A stretch of DNA of 64,000 nt from Chloroflexota bacterium (GTDB lineage Bacteria > Chloroflexota > UBA6077 > JACCZL01), in contig JADZEM010000013.1 of the NCBI GenBank assembly GCA_020850535.1, positions 1-64,000 on the forward strand. The letters run 5' to 3'. Below the pieces are notes generated by a model, which worked only from the letters and a program-made list of their open reading frames with translations, was not told the origin of the DNA and made no database searches. The translations under genes were made by a program, and so were the position numbers. Within the stretch, counting starts at the first letter, position 1. Each line of letters opens with the position of its first letter. Positions 52,097 to 60,715 of this stretch are shown piece after piece.

Positions 52097-53047
52097 ATGG
52101 GCATCCTGCTGGAGCTTCAGGCGCGCGGCGAGCTGCGCGCCGAGGATCTGGCCCAGACGTTTGAAGTCAGCGTTCGCACGATCTACCGTGACGTCGAGGC
52201 GCTGAGCGAGACGGGCGTGCCCGTCGTCGCGACGCCGGGCAAGGGGTACCGCCTGATGGACGGCTACTTCCTGCCGCCGGTCAGCTTCACGGCGGATGAG
52301 GCTGCCCTGCTGATGCTCGGCGGCGAGCTGGTGCGTGACCGCGTCGATCCGGGGCTGCGGCAGGCGGCCGAGGAAGCGCTCAAGAAGCTGGCCGGCGTGC
52401 TGCCGCCGGAGCGCCGCGAGGCGATGGAGCAGCGCCGCCAGGGACTGGCCTTTGCCCGGTTCACTGGGCGGCCCGACGACCGCCGGCTGGTGCTGGCGCG
52501 GCGAGCGATTGACGAGCGTCGCGTCGCCCACCTGGTGTACCACGCGCTGCATCGGGCCGCACCCGAGCCGCGCGATGTCGAGCCGATCCGCCTGGTGTTC
52601 CTGGGTGAGGCGTGGCACCTGATCGCCTACTGCCGGCTGCGCCAGGGTGTGCGCCTCTTCCGTCTGGACCGCATCGACCGGCTGGAGCTGTTGGAGGAAC
52701 GGTACGTCCCGGCCAGCCGCCACGAGATCGCCGGCCCGAACGAGCGCGACCTGGGCGATCTCCCCGAGGCGCGGGTGCGCTTCGACCCATCGATCCTGCG
52801 GTGGGTCCGCGAGCATCAGCCGTTCGTGCTGTTGCGGGAAGAGGCCCAGGCAACCGGCCCGGTCTTCGTGTACGCGCTCCGGAACGAGCGCGAGCTGATG
52901 AGCTGGCTTTTGCGGTGGGGCAGCGATGTTGAGGTGCTGGAGCCAGACTGGCTTCGCGCTCGGCTGGCCCAGGAAGCGCGCCTGATCCTGGCCCGGCACG
53001 CCACGCCGGCCGCCGAGCGCATAGCCGCCCCGCTGACAGCCACCTGA
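52097..53047 (+). CDS. WYL-domain transcription regulator (HTH_11, YafY-like)
   Basis: The 316-residue product has an N-terminal helix-turn-helix (LEVSVRTIYRDVEALSETGV-type segment) and a WYL region with PIRLVFLGEAWHLIAYCRLR, the module that may bind single-stranded nucleic acid or ligand. Relatives usually begin with six extra residues (NRTDRL), which here would need the CTG at 52076, since no ATG precedes 52097 in frame. WYL regulators often control defence or DNA-damage genes, but none is nearby. Confidence 0.88.
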   Translation: MGILLELQARGELRAEDLAQTFEVSVRTIYRDVEALSETGVPVVATPGKGYRLMDGYFLPPVSFTADEAALLMLGGELVRDRVDPGLRQAAEEALKKLAGVLPPERREAMEQRRQGLAFARFTGRPDDRRLVLARRAIDERRVAHLVYHALHRAAPEPRDVEPIRLVFLGEAWHLIAYCRLRQGVRLFRLDRIDRLELLEERYVPASRHEIAGPNERDLGDLPEARVRFDPSILRWVREHQPFVLLREEAQATGPVFVYALRNERELMSWLLRWGSDVEVLEPDWLRARLAQEARLILARHATPAAERIAAPLTAT

Positions 53048-53227
53048 GCGGCGCCGCGCCTGCGGATCAGGGCATTGCGACAATGCGGTCGCCTCTTCCT
53101 GCGTGAGCCATCATATGGGCAAGGCGAGCTTGCGTATCGTCTGTCGATATCGTTGTGGTACACTACTACGGTGCGAACTCTTCTAAATATCTCGCGCGTG
53201 CGTGCGTGGTTTTCGTAGGCATCGTCT

Positions 53228-53752
53228 GTGGCTCCTGACACTGGTAACTGGCTGATCCCGCAGCGGCTCCTGGCATGTGCGTATCCCTGGGGCATCGATG
53301 GTCTGGGCTCCCTGGCCCAGCGTGGGATCACCCTGATCGTCAACATGCACGAGCGGCATCACGAGCCGGCTCGCCTCGCGCGGTTCGGCCTCAGCGAGAT
53401 TCATCTGCCGGTGCCGGATTTGACCGCGCCCACACCCGAGCAACTCGCGGATGGCGTCCACGCGATCCAGCAAGGGCTGGCCTCCGGCCACAGCGTTGCC
53501 GTCCACTGCGCGGCCGGCCTGGGCCGCACGGGCACCTTGCTGGCCTGCTACCTGGTATCGACCGGCCTCACCGCCGCCGAGGCTATCGCTGCGATCCGCG
53601 AGCTTCGGCCGGGCTCCGTCGAGACGGTCGAGCAGCAGGCCGCCGTCGAGGCGTTCGCACACGAGCGTGCCACGGATCGACGCCGACCGGCAGGCGAGGC
53701 CCGCCCATCCAGCGCGTATCCGCAGGAATTGCACGACGCGTCCGGCTCCTGA
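53228..53752 (+). CDS. Protein tyrosine/dual-specificity phosphatase-fold protein
   Basis: The 174-residue product has the CX5R active-site loop HCAAGLGRTG and the usual aspartate region PVPDLTAPTPEQ upstream. It may act on phosphotyrosine, phosphoinositide or another phosphate ester. GTG is the start. A ~180-base gap before it holds an AT-richer stretch (GTTGTGGTACACTACT) that could be a promoter. Confidence 0.85.
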   Translation: MAPDTGNWLIPQRLLACAYPWGIDGLGSLAQRGITLIVNMHERHHEPARLARFGLSEIHLPVPDLTAPTPEQLADGVHAIQQGLASGHSVAVHCAAGLGRTGTLLACYLVSTGLTAAEAIAAIRELRPGSVETVEQQAAVEAFAHERATDRRRPAGEARPSSAYPQELHDASGS

Positions 53753-53854
53753 CAGGACGGTGTCAGGAGGGCTGGCGTAGGCTGGTCCTACAGATGGGGC
53801 GGACGCTCCTGCCGATCCCGCTCCCATCGAGTACGCCGATGCCGGAGTTCCTGC

Positions 53855-54220
53855 ATGGCCTCGCTGATCGAGGGCGTGACCTACGCCATTCTCCCGACGG
53901 ATGACATGCCTCGTGCCCGCCAGTTCTTCACCGAGAAGCTCGGCCTGAGCACCGAGGACGACCAGGGCGACATCTTCAGCCAGTTCACCACGCGGGCGGG
54001 TACGATGTGGGCCATCGTGTCGCGGCCGTCGCACGCCGTTCCCCGGGGTGTCGAGCTGTATCTGGAGGTGACGGACGTGGACGAGGCGTTCCGCACCTGG
54101 ACGGCTCGGGGCGTGGAGACGATCACCGAGCCGGCGGATGCGCCGTTCGGACGGACATTCGCCTTCAAGGACGCGGATGGCCGGGTGCTGCATGCCTGGG
54201 CGCCGCTTCAGGGGCGCTGA
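53855..54220 (+). CDS. VOC-family protein (glyoxalase-fold) 1
   Basis: The 121-residue product has VTYAILPTDDMPRARQFFTE as the first VOC strand, VELYLEVTDVDEAFRTW, and a C-terminal GRTFAFKDADGRVLHAW that supplies the fourth metal-ligand region. It is a single VOC module that would act as a dimer. The function cannot be assigned. Confidence 0.8.
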   Translation: MASLIEGVTYAILPTDDMPRARQFFTEKLGLSTEDDQGDIFSQFTTRAGTMWAIVSRPSHAVPRGVELYLEVTDVDEAFRTWTARGVETITEPADAPFGRTFAFKDADGRVLHAWAPLQGR

Positions 54221-54462
54221 GCGTGATGGACCTGATGGCGTCTTCGCAGACGAGCATCGTGCCCCGTGCGCCGTTCTCATTCGAGGTGGCGCTGGCTGGG
54301 ATCATGCAGCGCTACGTCGGCTGGCAGGGCATCTGGGCACACTCCCTGCGCGTAACTGCGTAGGGGCATCCCCGGGGGTATCGCGCGCGAGTATCACGCA
54401 CGAAAGGCAGCGGCTCCGGCGCGTGGCGTCGCGAGCCACTGCAAGGTGGAGGACTCCCTCAC

Positions 54463-54852
54463 ATGGCACAGGTGCTCAACGGCGTCGGCATCGTCGTCGC
54501 CGACATGGCCCGATCGCTCGACTTCTACCGACGACTCGGCCTCGACGTGCCCGAGACCCCGCATGAGGGGCACGTCGACATCGCGCTGCCGAACGGGTTT
54601 CGGCTGATGCTGGACTCAGAGGCCGAGATGCGGACGTTCATGCCCGGGTGGGTTCGCCAGCACGGCAACCTGTTCAGCCTGGCCTTTCAGTGCGATAGCC
54701 CGTCGGAGGTCGACGCGGTCTATGGTGAGATAGTCGGCGCGGGCTATTGCGGCGACAAGGAGCCGTGGGACGCCTTCTGGGGGCAGCGCTACGCCAAGCT
54801 GCTCGACCCAGATGGCGTGCCCGTAGACCTCTACGCCACGCTGGAGATGTGA
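54463..54852 (+). CDS. VOC-family protein (glyoxalase-fold) 2
   Basis: The 129-residue product has GIVVADMARSLDFYRRLGLD and a C-terminal AKLLDPDGVPVDLYATL. It is the second of three consecutive VOC genes. GGAGG lies 10 bases upstream. It resembles bleomycin-resistance-like and glyoxalase-like proteins. A ~45-residue frame in the gap before it (54227-54363) has no clear support. Confidence 0.8.
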   Translation: MAQVLNGVGIVVADMARSLDFYRRLGLDVPETPHEGHVDIALPNGFRLMLDSEAEMRTFMPGWVRQHGNLFSLAFQCDSPSEVDAVYGEIVGAGYCGDKEPWDAFWGQRYAKLLDPDGVPVDLYATLEM

Positions 54853-54982
54853 CGGCTCTCGCTCGGGTGCGGCGTGGCCGCGTGACGCCGCGTACCCTTG
54901 TATGACCGAACGTATGACCGAACGGGGCCCGATCGTCGCAGGCCGTGGCGGTCGGGCGTCCAGATTCGCTGACGGAGGCACG

Positions 54983-55414
54983 ATGGAAGCACGCGTTTCG
55001 CTGGTGACGCTCGGCACGCGCGACTTGCAGCGGTCGATCAGCTTTTACCGCGATGGCCTGGGTTGGCCGATGGCCGAGTTCGGCGCGGAGACCGGGCAGG
55101 TGGCGTTCTTCCGGACCGGCGGCACGATCCTGACCGTCTACTTGCGCCACCTGCTGGCCGAGGAGGCCGGACAATCACCGGAGGGCAGCGGGTTCGGCGG
55201 CATCGTGCTCTCGCACAACGTCCGCACCCGCGACGAGGTGGACACGGCGATCGCCGAGGTCGAGCGGGCCGGCGGCTCGGTGTTGCGGCCGGCCCGAGCG
55301 ATGGACTGGGGCGGTTACTGCGGGCACGTGGCCGACCCGGACGGGCACATCTGGGAGATCGCCTGGAACCCCGGTTTCCCAATCCTGGAAGACGGGACGC
55401 TCCAACTGCCGTAG
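54983..55414 (+). CDS. VOC-family protein (glyoxalase-fold) 3
   Basis: The ~143-residue product has VTLGTRDLQRSISFYRDGLG, GGTILTVYLR, and DWGGYCGHVADPDGHIWEIA, matching PhnB/glyoxalase-like VOC proteins. GGAGG lies 5 bases before ATG 54983, so this start is chosen over 54902. A palindromic terminator follows at 55479-55514. Confidence 0.85.
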   Translation: MEARVSLVTLGTRDLQRSISFYRDGLGWPMAEFGAETGQVAFFRTGGTILTVYLRHLLAEEAGQSPEGSGFGGIVLSHNVRTRDEVDTAIAEVERAGGSVLRPARAMDWGGYCGHVADPDGHIWEIAWNPGFPILEDGTLQLP

Positions 55415-55478
55415 CCCACTGCCGCAACCCATCGACCTAAAACCGCTGGCAGGCATGTGCGTGCGGTGGACATGCGAA

Positions 55479-55514
55479 GAGGGCGGCCCCGTCATCAGAT
55501 GGGGCCGCCCTCTC
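55479..55514. terminator. Bidirectional intrinsic terminator
   Basis: AGAGGGCGGCCCC and GGGGCCGCCCTCT are a perfect 13-bp inverted repeat between convergent genes, so it can end both the plus-strand VOC transcript and the minus-strand secreted-protein transcript. Confidence 0.85.
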
Positions 55515-55580
55515 GTCTGCTTGCGCTGCTGGAGCGCCCTGACCCTGCCGAGGCAGCGACGGTCAGGGCATCAGGCGAGA

Positions 55581-56003
55581 TCAGTCGTTGTCGTTGTCGT
55601 CGCCATCGTCGATGACGTTGACCTGGTAGGCGTCGAAGATGCCGTGTGCGCCGTACTCGCCCTGCATGTGGACGTAGTCGCCAAGGCTGATGCCGCTGCG
55701 GTTGAGCTGATCGTTGTAGATCCGCGCCCAGACGTTGCCGCCGACCATGCCGATGAGCGCCTCCGGCGGGTTCGTGTCCTTGTGGAGTTCAAGAACCTGA
55801 CCCTCGATGTTGCGCTCTTCGCTGTTGTCGTTGGTCTTGTCGTCGTTGTTGTCGTTGCTCTGGGCCGGGGCAGCCATGACCACCCGCGCGCCGCCGTCCG
55901 TCGGAAACAGCGGCGTGCCGGCGATGCTCGGCAGGGCGAGAGCGGTGGCGATGCCGCCGGTGAGCAGCAGCGCGCGGGCCCAGCGCCCGAAACTCGTCCT
56001 CAT
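55581..56003 (-). CDS. Small secreted protein with OB-like module
   Basis: The 140-residue product has a signal peptide (MRTSFGRWARALLLTGGIAT onward) and an Asn/Asp-rich segment (residues ~48-65, SNDNNDDKTNDNSEE). An OB-like domain reading NIEGQVLELHKDTN through SLGDYVHMQGEYGA leads to an acidic DDGDDNDND tail. The domain aligns by eye with the C-terminal module of the beta-helix protein at 33351-36149. AGGAGG lies 7 bases before the ATG. The function is unknown. It may bind a surface ligand or cation. Confidence 0.75.
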   Translation of the reverse strand: MRTSFGRWARALLLTGGIATALALPSIAGTPLFPTDGGARVVMAAPAQSNDNNDDKTNDNSEERNIEGQVLELHKDTNPPEALIGMVGGNVWARIYNDQLNRSGISLGDYVHMQGEYGAHGIFDAYQVNVIDDGDDNDND

Positions 56004-56463
56004 GGTGCGTCCTCCTGATCGTGCGAGACTGGAGCGCCAGCACCCAGCCGCACATCCTCGGGCTGCGGGGCCGACACGAGGCGTACGCCCGTATCGATAC
56101 GGCGGGTGGCTGTCCTGAGCGGCTGCCAGCCCGCGCACACTGTCGAAGCAGTCTTCATGCTCCCTACATGATGCCATGGTCTGGCCTGCGATGTCCTGGG
56201 TGAACGTAAACATTTTCATAACATCGAAGTAGTTCGATGGCTGGGCGCGCAGACCGCGGCGCATTGTAGGCGAGTCGCGGCTGCGCCTGAACGCTTCGTC
56301 TCCTGCGCTCCGCGCCGGGCGATGATGGAGTGTCCGTGCTTCACGTGAAACAATCGGCTGAGAACCGCTGTCCGGGGCCGCCCGGTCCGGTATCCTGACC
56401 GCTGAGAGCAGACTGGATTTCTGGCAGGCTGGCCGACCAGGACGGAGAGGGACGCGACGCGCG
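56004..56463. other. Intergenic region with a parS-like site
   Basis: It contains a parS-like site at 56337-56352 and an AT-richer stretch (56205-56235) that could hold promoters for the flanking divergent genes. I see no RNA gene. Confidence 0.5.
56337..56352. promoter_or_regulatory. parS-like site 3
   Basis: TGCTTCACGTGAAACA differs from the consensus TGTTTCACGTGAAACA at one base. It lies upstream of the FAD gene at 56464. Confidence 0.85.
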
Positions 56464-57747
56464 ATGGCAGATGTGGCGGTGATCGGCGCTGGGGCGCTGG
56501 GAATGGCCGGGGCACGACGGCTGGCGCAGGGTGGCGCTCGCGTGACGATCTTCGAGCGCGAGGGGCAGGCCGGCGGCCTGACCGCCGGCTTCAAGGTCGG
56601 CGGGACGTGGCTCGACAAGTTCTATCACCACATCTTCCGCACCGATACCCGCATGATCGGCCTGTTCGACGAGCTGGGCCTGGGCGACCGGATGCAGTGG
56701 TATCGCCCGCCGACGGCCGTCCTGCGTGATGGTGCGATTCGCCGCTTCGATGGCCCGCTCGAAGTCCTCAAGTTCAGCCCGCTCTCGCTGCCGGCCCGCG
56801 TGCGCCTCGGCGCGGCGGTGGCCGCTCTCAAGCTCATCCCCGATCCGGAGCGCTTCGAGGGGCAGACCGCTGTCCAGTGGCTCAAGCGGTGGATGGGCCA
56901 GGAGGCGTATGAGGTCATCTGGGAGCCGCAGATTCGGGGCAAGTTCGGAGAGTACGCCGAGAGGATCGCGATGCCCTGGTTCTGGGCCAGAATCCACGAC
57001 CGAACCCCGCAGCTTGGCTATCCGCGCGGCGGCTTCCAGCAGATCTACGAGGCGCTGGCCGCCGATATCCAGCGGCGCGGCGGCACGCTCCAGTTAAACA
57101 CCGCCGTCGAGCGGATCGAGCGGCGCGGCGAGAAGCTGGTGATCGAGACGGCCGCCGGCCCATCCGAGTACGATGCCGTGCTCTGCTCCCTGCCGACGCG
57201 TCTCTTCGTGCAGGTCACCCAGGGGCTTCCCGCCGAGTACGTCGCACGGTTCAGCCAGTCCGGCGAGCATATCTCGGCCCACGTACTGATCCTCGAACTG
57301 GACCGCCAGCTACAGTCGGCCTACTGGGTCAGCGTGGCCGACCCTGGCTATCCGTTCGTGGCGCTGGTCGAGCACACCAACTGGATGCCGGCCTCGGAGT
57401 ACGGCGGCCGCCACCTGGTGTACCTCGGGAACTACCTCCCGAACGACCATGAGCTGTTCAGCCTCTCCGACGCCGAGGTGCTGGAGCGCTTCCTGCCGCA
57501 CCTGTCGCGGGTGAACCCTGCCTTTGACCGCTCCTGGGTCAAGGCCGCGCACGTCTTCGCCGCGCCGTACGCCCAGCCGATTGTCGGCGTCGGCTACCGC
57601 GAGGGGCTGCCGCCGTACCGCACGCCCGTGCCGGGCGTCTGGCTGGCGAACATGGGGCACGTCTACCCGCATGACCGTGGGCAGAACTACAGCGCGATCC
57701 TCGGCGAAGAGGTGGCTGAGAAGATCCTGGCGGAACTGCCAAGCTGA
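56464..57747 (+). CDS. FAD-dependent amine-oxidase/protoporphyrinogen-oxidase-like protein
   Basis: The 427-residue product starts with VAVIGAGALGMAGARRLAQG and VTIFEREGQAGGL, a typical flavin-amine-oxidase N-terminus. It continues with FYHHIFRTDTRM and ends in a FAD-closing VWLANMGHVYPHDRGQNYSA motif. It belongs to the NAD(P)/FAD-dependent oxidoreductases often found near polysaccharide genes, but no such genes are nearby. The reaction is unknown. Confidence 0.85.
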   Translation: MADVAVIGAGALGMAGARRLAQGGARVTIFEREGQAGGLTAGFKVGGTWLDKFYHHIFRTDTRMIGLFDELGLGDRMQWYRPPTAVLRDGAIRRFDGPLEVLKFSPLSLPARVRLGAAVAALKLIPDPERFEGQTAVQWLKRWMGQEAYEVIWEPQIRGKFGEYAERIAMPWFWARIHDRTPQLGYPRGGFQQIYEALAADIQRRGGTLQLNTAVERIERRGEKLVIETAAGPSEYDAVLCSLPTRLFVQVTQGLPAEYVARFSQSGEHISAHVLILELDRQLQSAYWVSVADPGYPFVALVEHTNWMPASEYGGRHLVYLGNYLPNDHELFSLSDAEVLERFLPHLSRVNPAFDRSWVKAAHVFAAPYAQPIVGVGYREGLPPYRTPVPGVWLANMGHVYPHDRGQNYSAILGEEVAEKILAELPS

Positions 57748-57879
57748 TTTTCGCCGTATCCCACTCTCCGTCGCCCCAGTAGTGTCCCGTCAAGTGTGTA
57801 AGTAGGGATGTGATGTGGCCCTCGTCGTCTGGATCCTCAATCGAGAATCAAACCGCGTGATAGCATTCCGTGTACATGG

Positions 57880-58449
57880 GTGTTGGTCGTGCCCAGTGAT
57901 GGTCGTCTCGTAGCCCACCTCGCCCGCTGTACGCCCCTTACCGAGGAGTACGCGAACTGGTCTGATGGTCGGATCCGACTATGCCTCAGGGCGTACCTCA
58001 CCACGCTGATGCCACCGTTGGACTTCGTCACATCGTCGCGTTGCCTTGTACTCAGGGACGATGCTGTATTGGTTCAGCGCGACCGAGACAGCACTCACAT
58101 CCTGCCGGGAGGTCGACGCGAGGCGGACGAATCTCCGTTGGAAACCGCCCATCGCGAAGTCGCGGAAGAGTCGGGTTGGATCATCGCAGACCCGGTGCTT
58201 GTCGGTTTCATGCACTTCGCTCACCTCACTCCGAAGCCGTCAGGATACGCCTACCCTTATCCTGACTTCGTGCAAGTCGTGTACATGGCCCGGGCGAGGG
58301 AGTTTGTGGCGGACGCGAGGCTCGATGACGGGTACGAAGTCGAAACGGTGTTTCGCTCCATCGCTGAAGTTCAAGACATGGGGCTTCCAGCGAGCCAGCG
58401 GCTGTTTCTCGATGCGGCGCTTCGCTTGCGTGAGTTGCAGTCCCAGTAA
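57880..58449 (+). CDS. NUDIX hydrolase
   Basis: The 189-residue product contains a full Nudix box, GRREADESPLETAHREVAEE followed by SGW, which coordinates metal and hydrolyses nucleoside diphosphate-linked substrates. Base composition is lower in GC than neighbours and there are fewer GC-rich third positions, suggesting transfer. The start is GTG. The gap upstream has a TAGTGTCCCGTCAAGTGTGT run of uncertain meaning. Confidence 0.85.
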   Translation: MLVVPSDGRLVAHLARCTPLTEEYANWSDGRIRLCLRAYLTTLMPPLDFVTSSRCLVLRDDAVLVQRDRDSTHILPGGRREADESPLETAHREVAEESGWIIADPVLVGFMHFAHLTPKPSGYAYPYPDFVQVVYMARAREFVADARLDDGYEVETVFRSIAEVQDMGLPASQRLFLDAALRLRELQSQ

Positions 58450-58585
58450 CGTAGAGTTGCTGCCTGTCTGACCTTCGCGCTGTTCCCGCGCCTACCATCG
58501 TCCTACCCGTCTCAGCCGGGCGACCCTGGAGCGGGCCAGCGCTCGGGCTGGGGTCGCCGGTTCCGCTCGCGCCACTGGAGGCTCT

Positions 58586-59134
58586 ATGCGCATTCCCGGC
58601 ATCGACCCTGCCCTGGCTGAAGGCCCGATCCTCGCCGTGCTCAAGGCCCAGGCCGAGCGGTGGGGCGCGCCGCTCATCAATCACCTGCTCTACGCTCGCC
58701 GCCCCTCGATCTTCCGTGGGGCACGGGCGATGTGGACAGGCCTCGACCAGTCTGGCCTGATCGACGGCAAGCTGCAGGCGCTGATCAATCGGCGGGTGGC
58801 CTACCTGAACGGCTGCGCCTTTTGACAGGATATCAATGCTGCCGTGGGCAGCACCCTGGGCATCCCTGACGCGAAGCTGCTGGCGCTTGTGGACTGGGAG
58901 TCAAACCCGCTCTTTGACGAGACGGAGCGGCTCGTCCTCGAATACGCCGACGCCATCACCTACACCGACCGCGACGTCTCGGACGAGCTGTTTGCGCGGG
59001 TCCGTGCCCGCTTCGACGAGGACAGCATCGTCGAGTTGACGGAGATCGTCGCCTGGGAGAACGCCTCCTCGAAGTTCAACCGGGCGCTGCGGGTGCCGTC
59101 GCAAGGCCTCTGGCGGCGGGCCGACCGAGGCTGA
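58586..59134 (+). CDS. CMD/AhpD-fold protein with in-frame UGA (candidate selenoprotein)
   Basis: The 182-codon frame encodes a carboxymuconolactone-decarboxylase/AhpD-fold protein. After LINRRVAYLNGCAF comes an in-frame TGA (58823-58825, codon 80), then QDINAAVGSTLG and an intact C-terminal half ending RALRVPSQGLWRRADRG. The family's redox motif is CxxC, so the TGA takes the place of the second Cys, giving CxxU with Cys77. A hairpin of 6 bp with a GUG loop begins 12 bases after the UGA, as in bacterial SECIS elements. GGAGG precedes the ATG. If not decoded as Sec, it would be a pseudogene. A selenocysteine machinery elsewhere is required. Confidence 0.65.
58823..58865 (+). promoter_or_regulatory. 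Candidate bacterial SECIS element
   Basis: UGA at 58823-58825 is followed by stem GCTGCC (58838-58843), loop GTG, and stem GGCAGC (58847-58852). The loop begins 19 bases after the UGA, inside the 16-37-base range described for bacterial SECIS, with the conserved G first in the loop. Outer GGAT and ATCC (58828-58831 and 58862-58865) may extend it. Confidence 0.55.
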
Positions 59135-59265
59135 GTAATCGGTCGGCCCGGGGCGGTGCACGCGTGCGCCTCGGTTGGGAGCGAACGGGCGCCCGGGATG
59201 CCACGCCGCCGCGTTCCTCAGGTACCCTTCTGCGTAGCAGTACGATCCCCGCTCGGGAGCTATCG

Positions 59266-60693
59266 ATGGCAGTCGATCAGGAGCGCCTGTCGTGGCTTGC
59301 TTCGGCCACGGCCAGCAAGCAGGACAGGTACACCGCGCACAGCGACGAAATCTGGGAGTACGCCGAGCTACGCTTTCAAGAGAAGAAGTCGGTCGCCGCG
59401 CAGATGGCGCTGATGGAGGCCGAGGGCTTCGCCATCACCCCCAACGTGGCGGGCATCCCGACGGCCTTCATGGCCGAGGCTGGCAGTGGCGCTCCGATCA
59501 TCGGCTTCCTGGGCGAGTACGACGCGCTGGCCGGTCTGAGCCAGCAGGCCGGCGCGCCGGCGCCCCAGCCGCTGGTGGCCGGCGCCGCCGGCCAGGGGTG
59601 CGGCCACAACCTGCTGGGGGCCGGCTCGATGCTGGCCGCCGTGCTGGTCAGGGAGTACCTCGCGGCCAACAACCTGCCCGGCACGATTCGCTACTACGGC
59701 TGCCCTGGCGAGGAAGGCGGCTCCGGCAAGACGTTTATGGCCCGAGACGGCGCGTTTGACGACCTGGACGCCGCCTTCTGCTGGCACGCCGGCTCGTTCA
59801 ACGCCGTGATGTCCGTGCGGACGCTGGCGAACATCCAGGTCTACTACCGGTTCAAGGGCCAGGCCTCGCACGCCGCCGGCTCGCCGCACCTGGGCCGCAG
59901 CGCCCTGGATGCCGTCGAGTTGATGAACGTCGGCGTGAACTACCTGCGCGAGCACATGCCCACGGACTGCCGCGTCCACTACGCCGTGACCAACACCGGC
60001 GGCATCTCCCCTAACGTGGTGCAGGCGAACGCCGAGGTGCTCTACCTCGTGCGTGCCCCCAACGTCGTGCAGGCCCGCGCCCTCTACGAGCGCGTCTGCA
60101 AGGTGGCCCAGGGCGCGGCCATGATGACCGAGACGGAGCTGACCATCGAGGTTGACAAGGCCTGCTCGGACGTGCTGCCGAACGCGACCCTGGAGCTGGA
60201 CCTTTACGACAACCTCAAGGCGATGGGGGCGGTGCCGTTCGACGCCGCCGACCGTGCCTACGCCGAGCAGATCCGGGCCTCCTTCACCGAGGAGCACATC
60301 CGGAGCAGCATCGACACCTACGGCGCGGATGTCCCGCTCGATCTGCCGCTGCATGACGGGCTGGTGCCGTTCGACGGGACGGCGCTTCAACGGGCCGGCT
60401 CCACCGACGTGGGCGACGTGAGCTGGATCACGCCGACCGCCCAGGTCTACGGCGCGTGCTGGGCCATCGGCACGCCGGGCCACAGCTGGCAGGTGGTGGC
60501 GCAGGGCAAGTCGCCGGCGGCCCACAAGGCGATGCTCCACGCCGCGCGGTCGATCGCCGCCACGGCCCTGGATGCCATCCTGACGCCGGAGCTGCTGGAG
60601 AAGGCGAAGGCCGAGCTGCGCGAGAAGACGGCCGGCAAGCCGTACCTCTGCCCGATCCCGGCTGACGTCGTGCCGCCGTCGCAGCGCGGCTAG
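59266..60693 (+). CDS. M20-family amidohydrolase (AbgB-like)
   Basis: The ~475-residue product matches the M20 peptidase/aminoacylase family: IIGFLGEYDALAGL, CGHNLLGAGSMLAAVLV, GCPGEEGGSGK and QASHAAGSPHLGRSAL supply metal and active-site positions, and HSWQVVAQGKSPAAHKAML sits near the C-terminus. AbgB-type relatives cleave p-aminobenzoyl-glutamate. GGAG precedes ATG 59266, preferred over 59164. It is a likely scavenging hydrolase. Confidence 0.88.
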   Translation: MAVDQERLSWLASATASKQDRYTAHSDEIWEYAELRFQEKKSVAAQMALMEAEGFAITPNVAGIPTAFMAEAGSGAPIIGFLGEYDALAGLSQQAGAPAPQPLVAGAAGQGCGHNLLGAGSMLAAVLVREYLAANNLPGTIRYYGCPGEEGGSGKTFMARDGAFDDLDAAFCWHAGSFNAVMSVRTLANIQVYYRFKGQASHAAGSPHLGRSALDAVELMNVGVNYLREHMPTDCRVHYAVTNTGGISPNVVQANAEVLYLVRAPNVVQARALYERVCKVAQGAAMMTETELTIEVDKACSDVLPNATLELDLYDNLKAMGAVPFDAADRAYAEQIRASFTEEHIRSSIDTYGADVPLDLPLHDGLVPFDGTALQRAGSTDVGDVSWITPTAQVYGACWAIGTPGHSWQVVAQGKSPAAHKAMLHAARSIAATALDAILTPELLEKAKAELREKTAGKPYLCPIPADVVPPSQRG

Positions 60694-60715
60694 CTCGCGG
60701 CCACCCCGCACGCTC

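Noticed and set aside
57775-57810. Insertion-sequence-like end (TAGTGTCCCGTCAAGTGTGT)
   Set aside because: It looks vaguely like a transposon terminus but has no partner end, transposase or duplication that I can see.
58586-59134. Reading the CMD-fold gene as a broken gene
   Set aside because: The frame is intact on both sides of the TGA, the TGA falls at the redox Cys, and a hairpin follows at the right place, so a selenoprotein is preferred. A plain mutation is not excluded.
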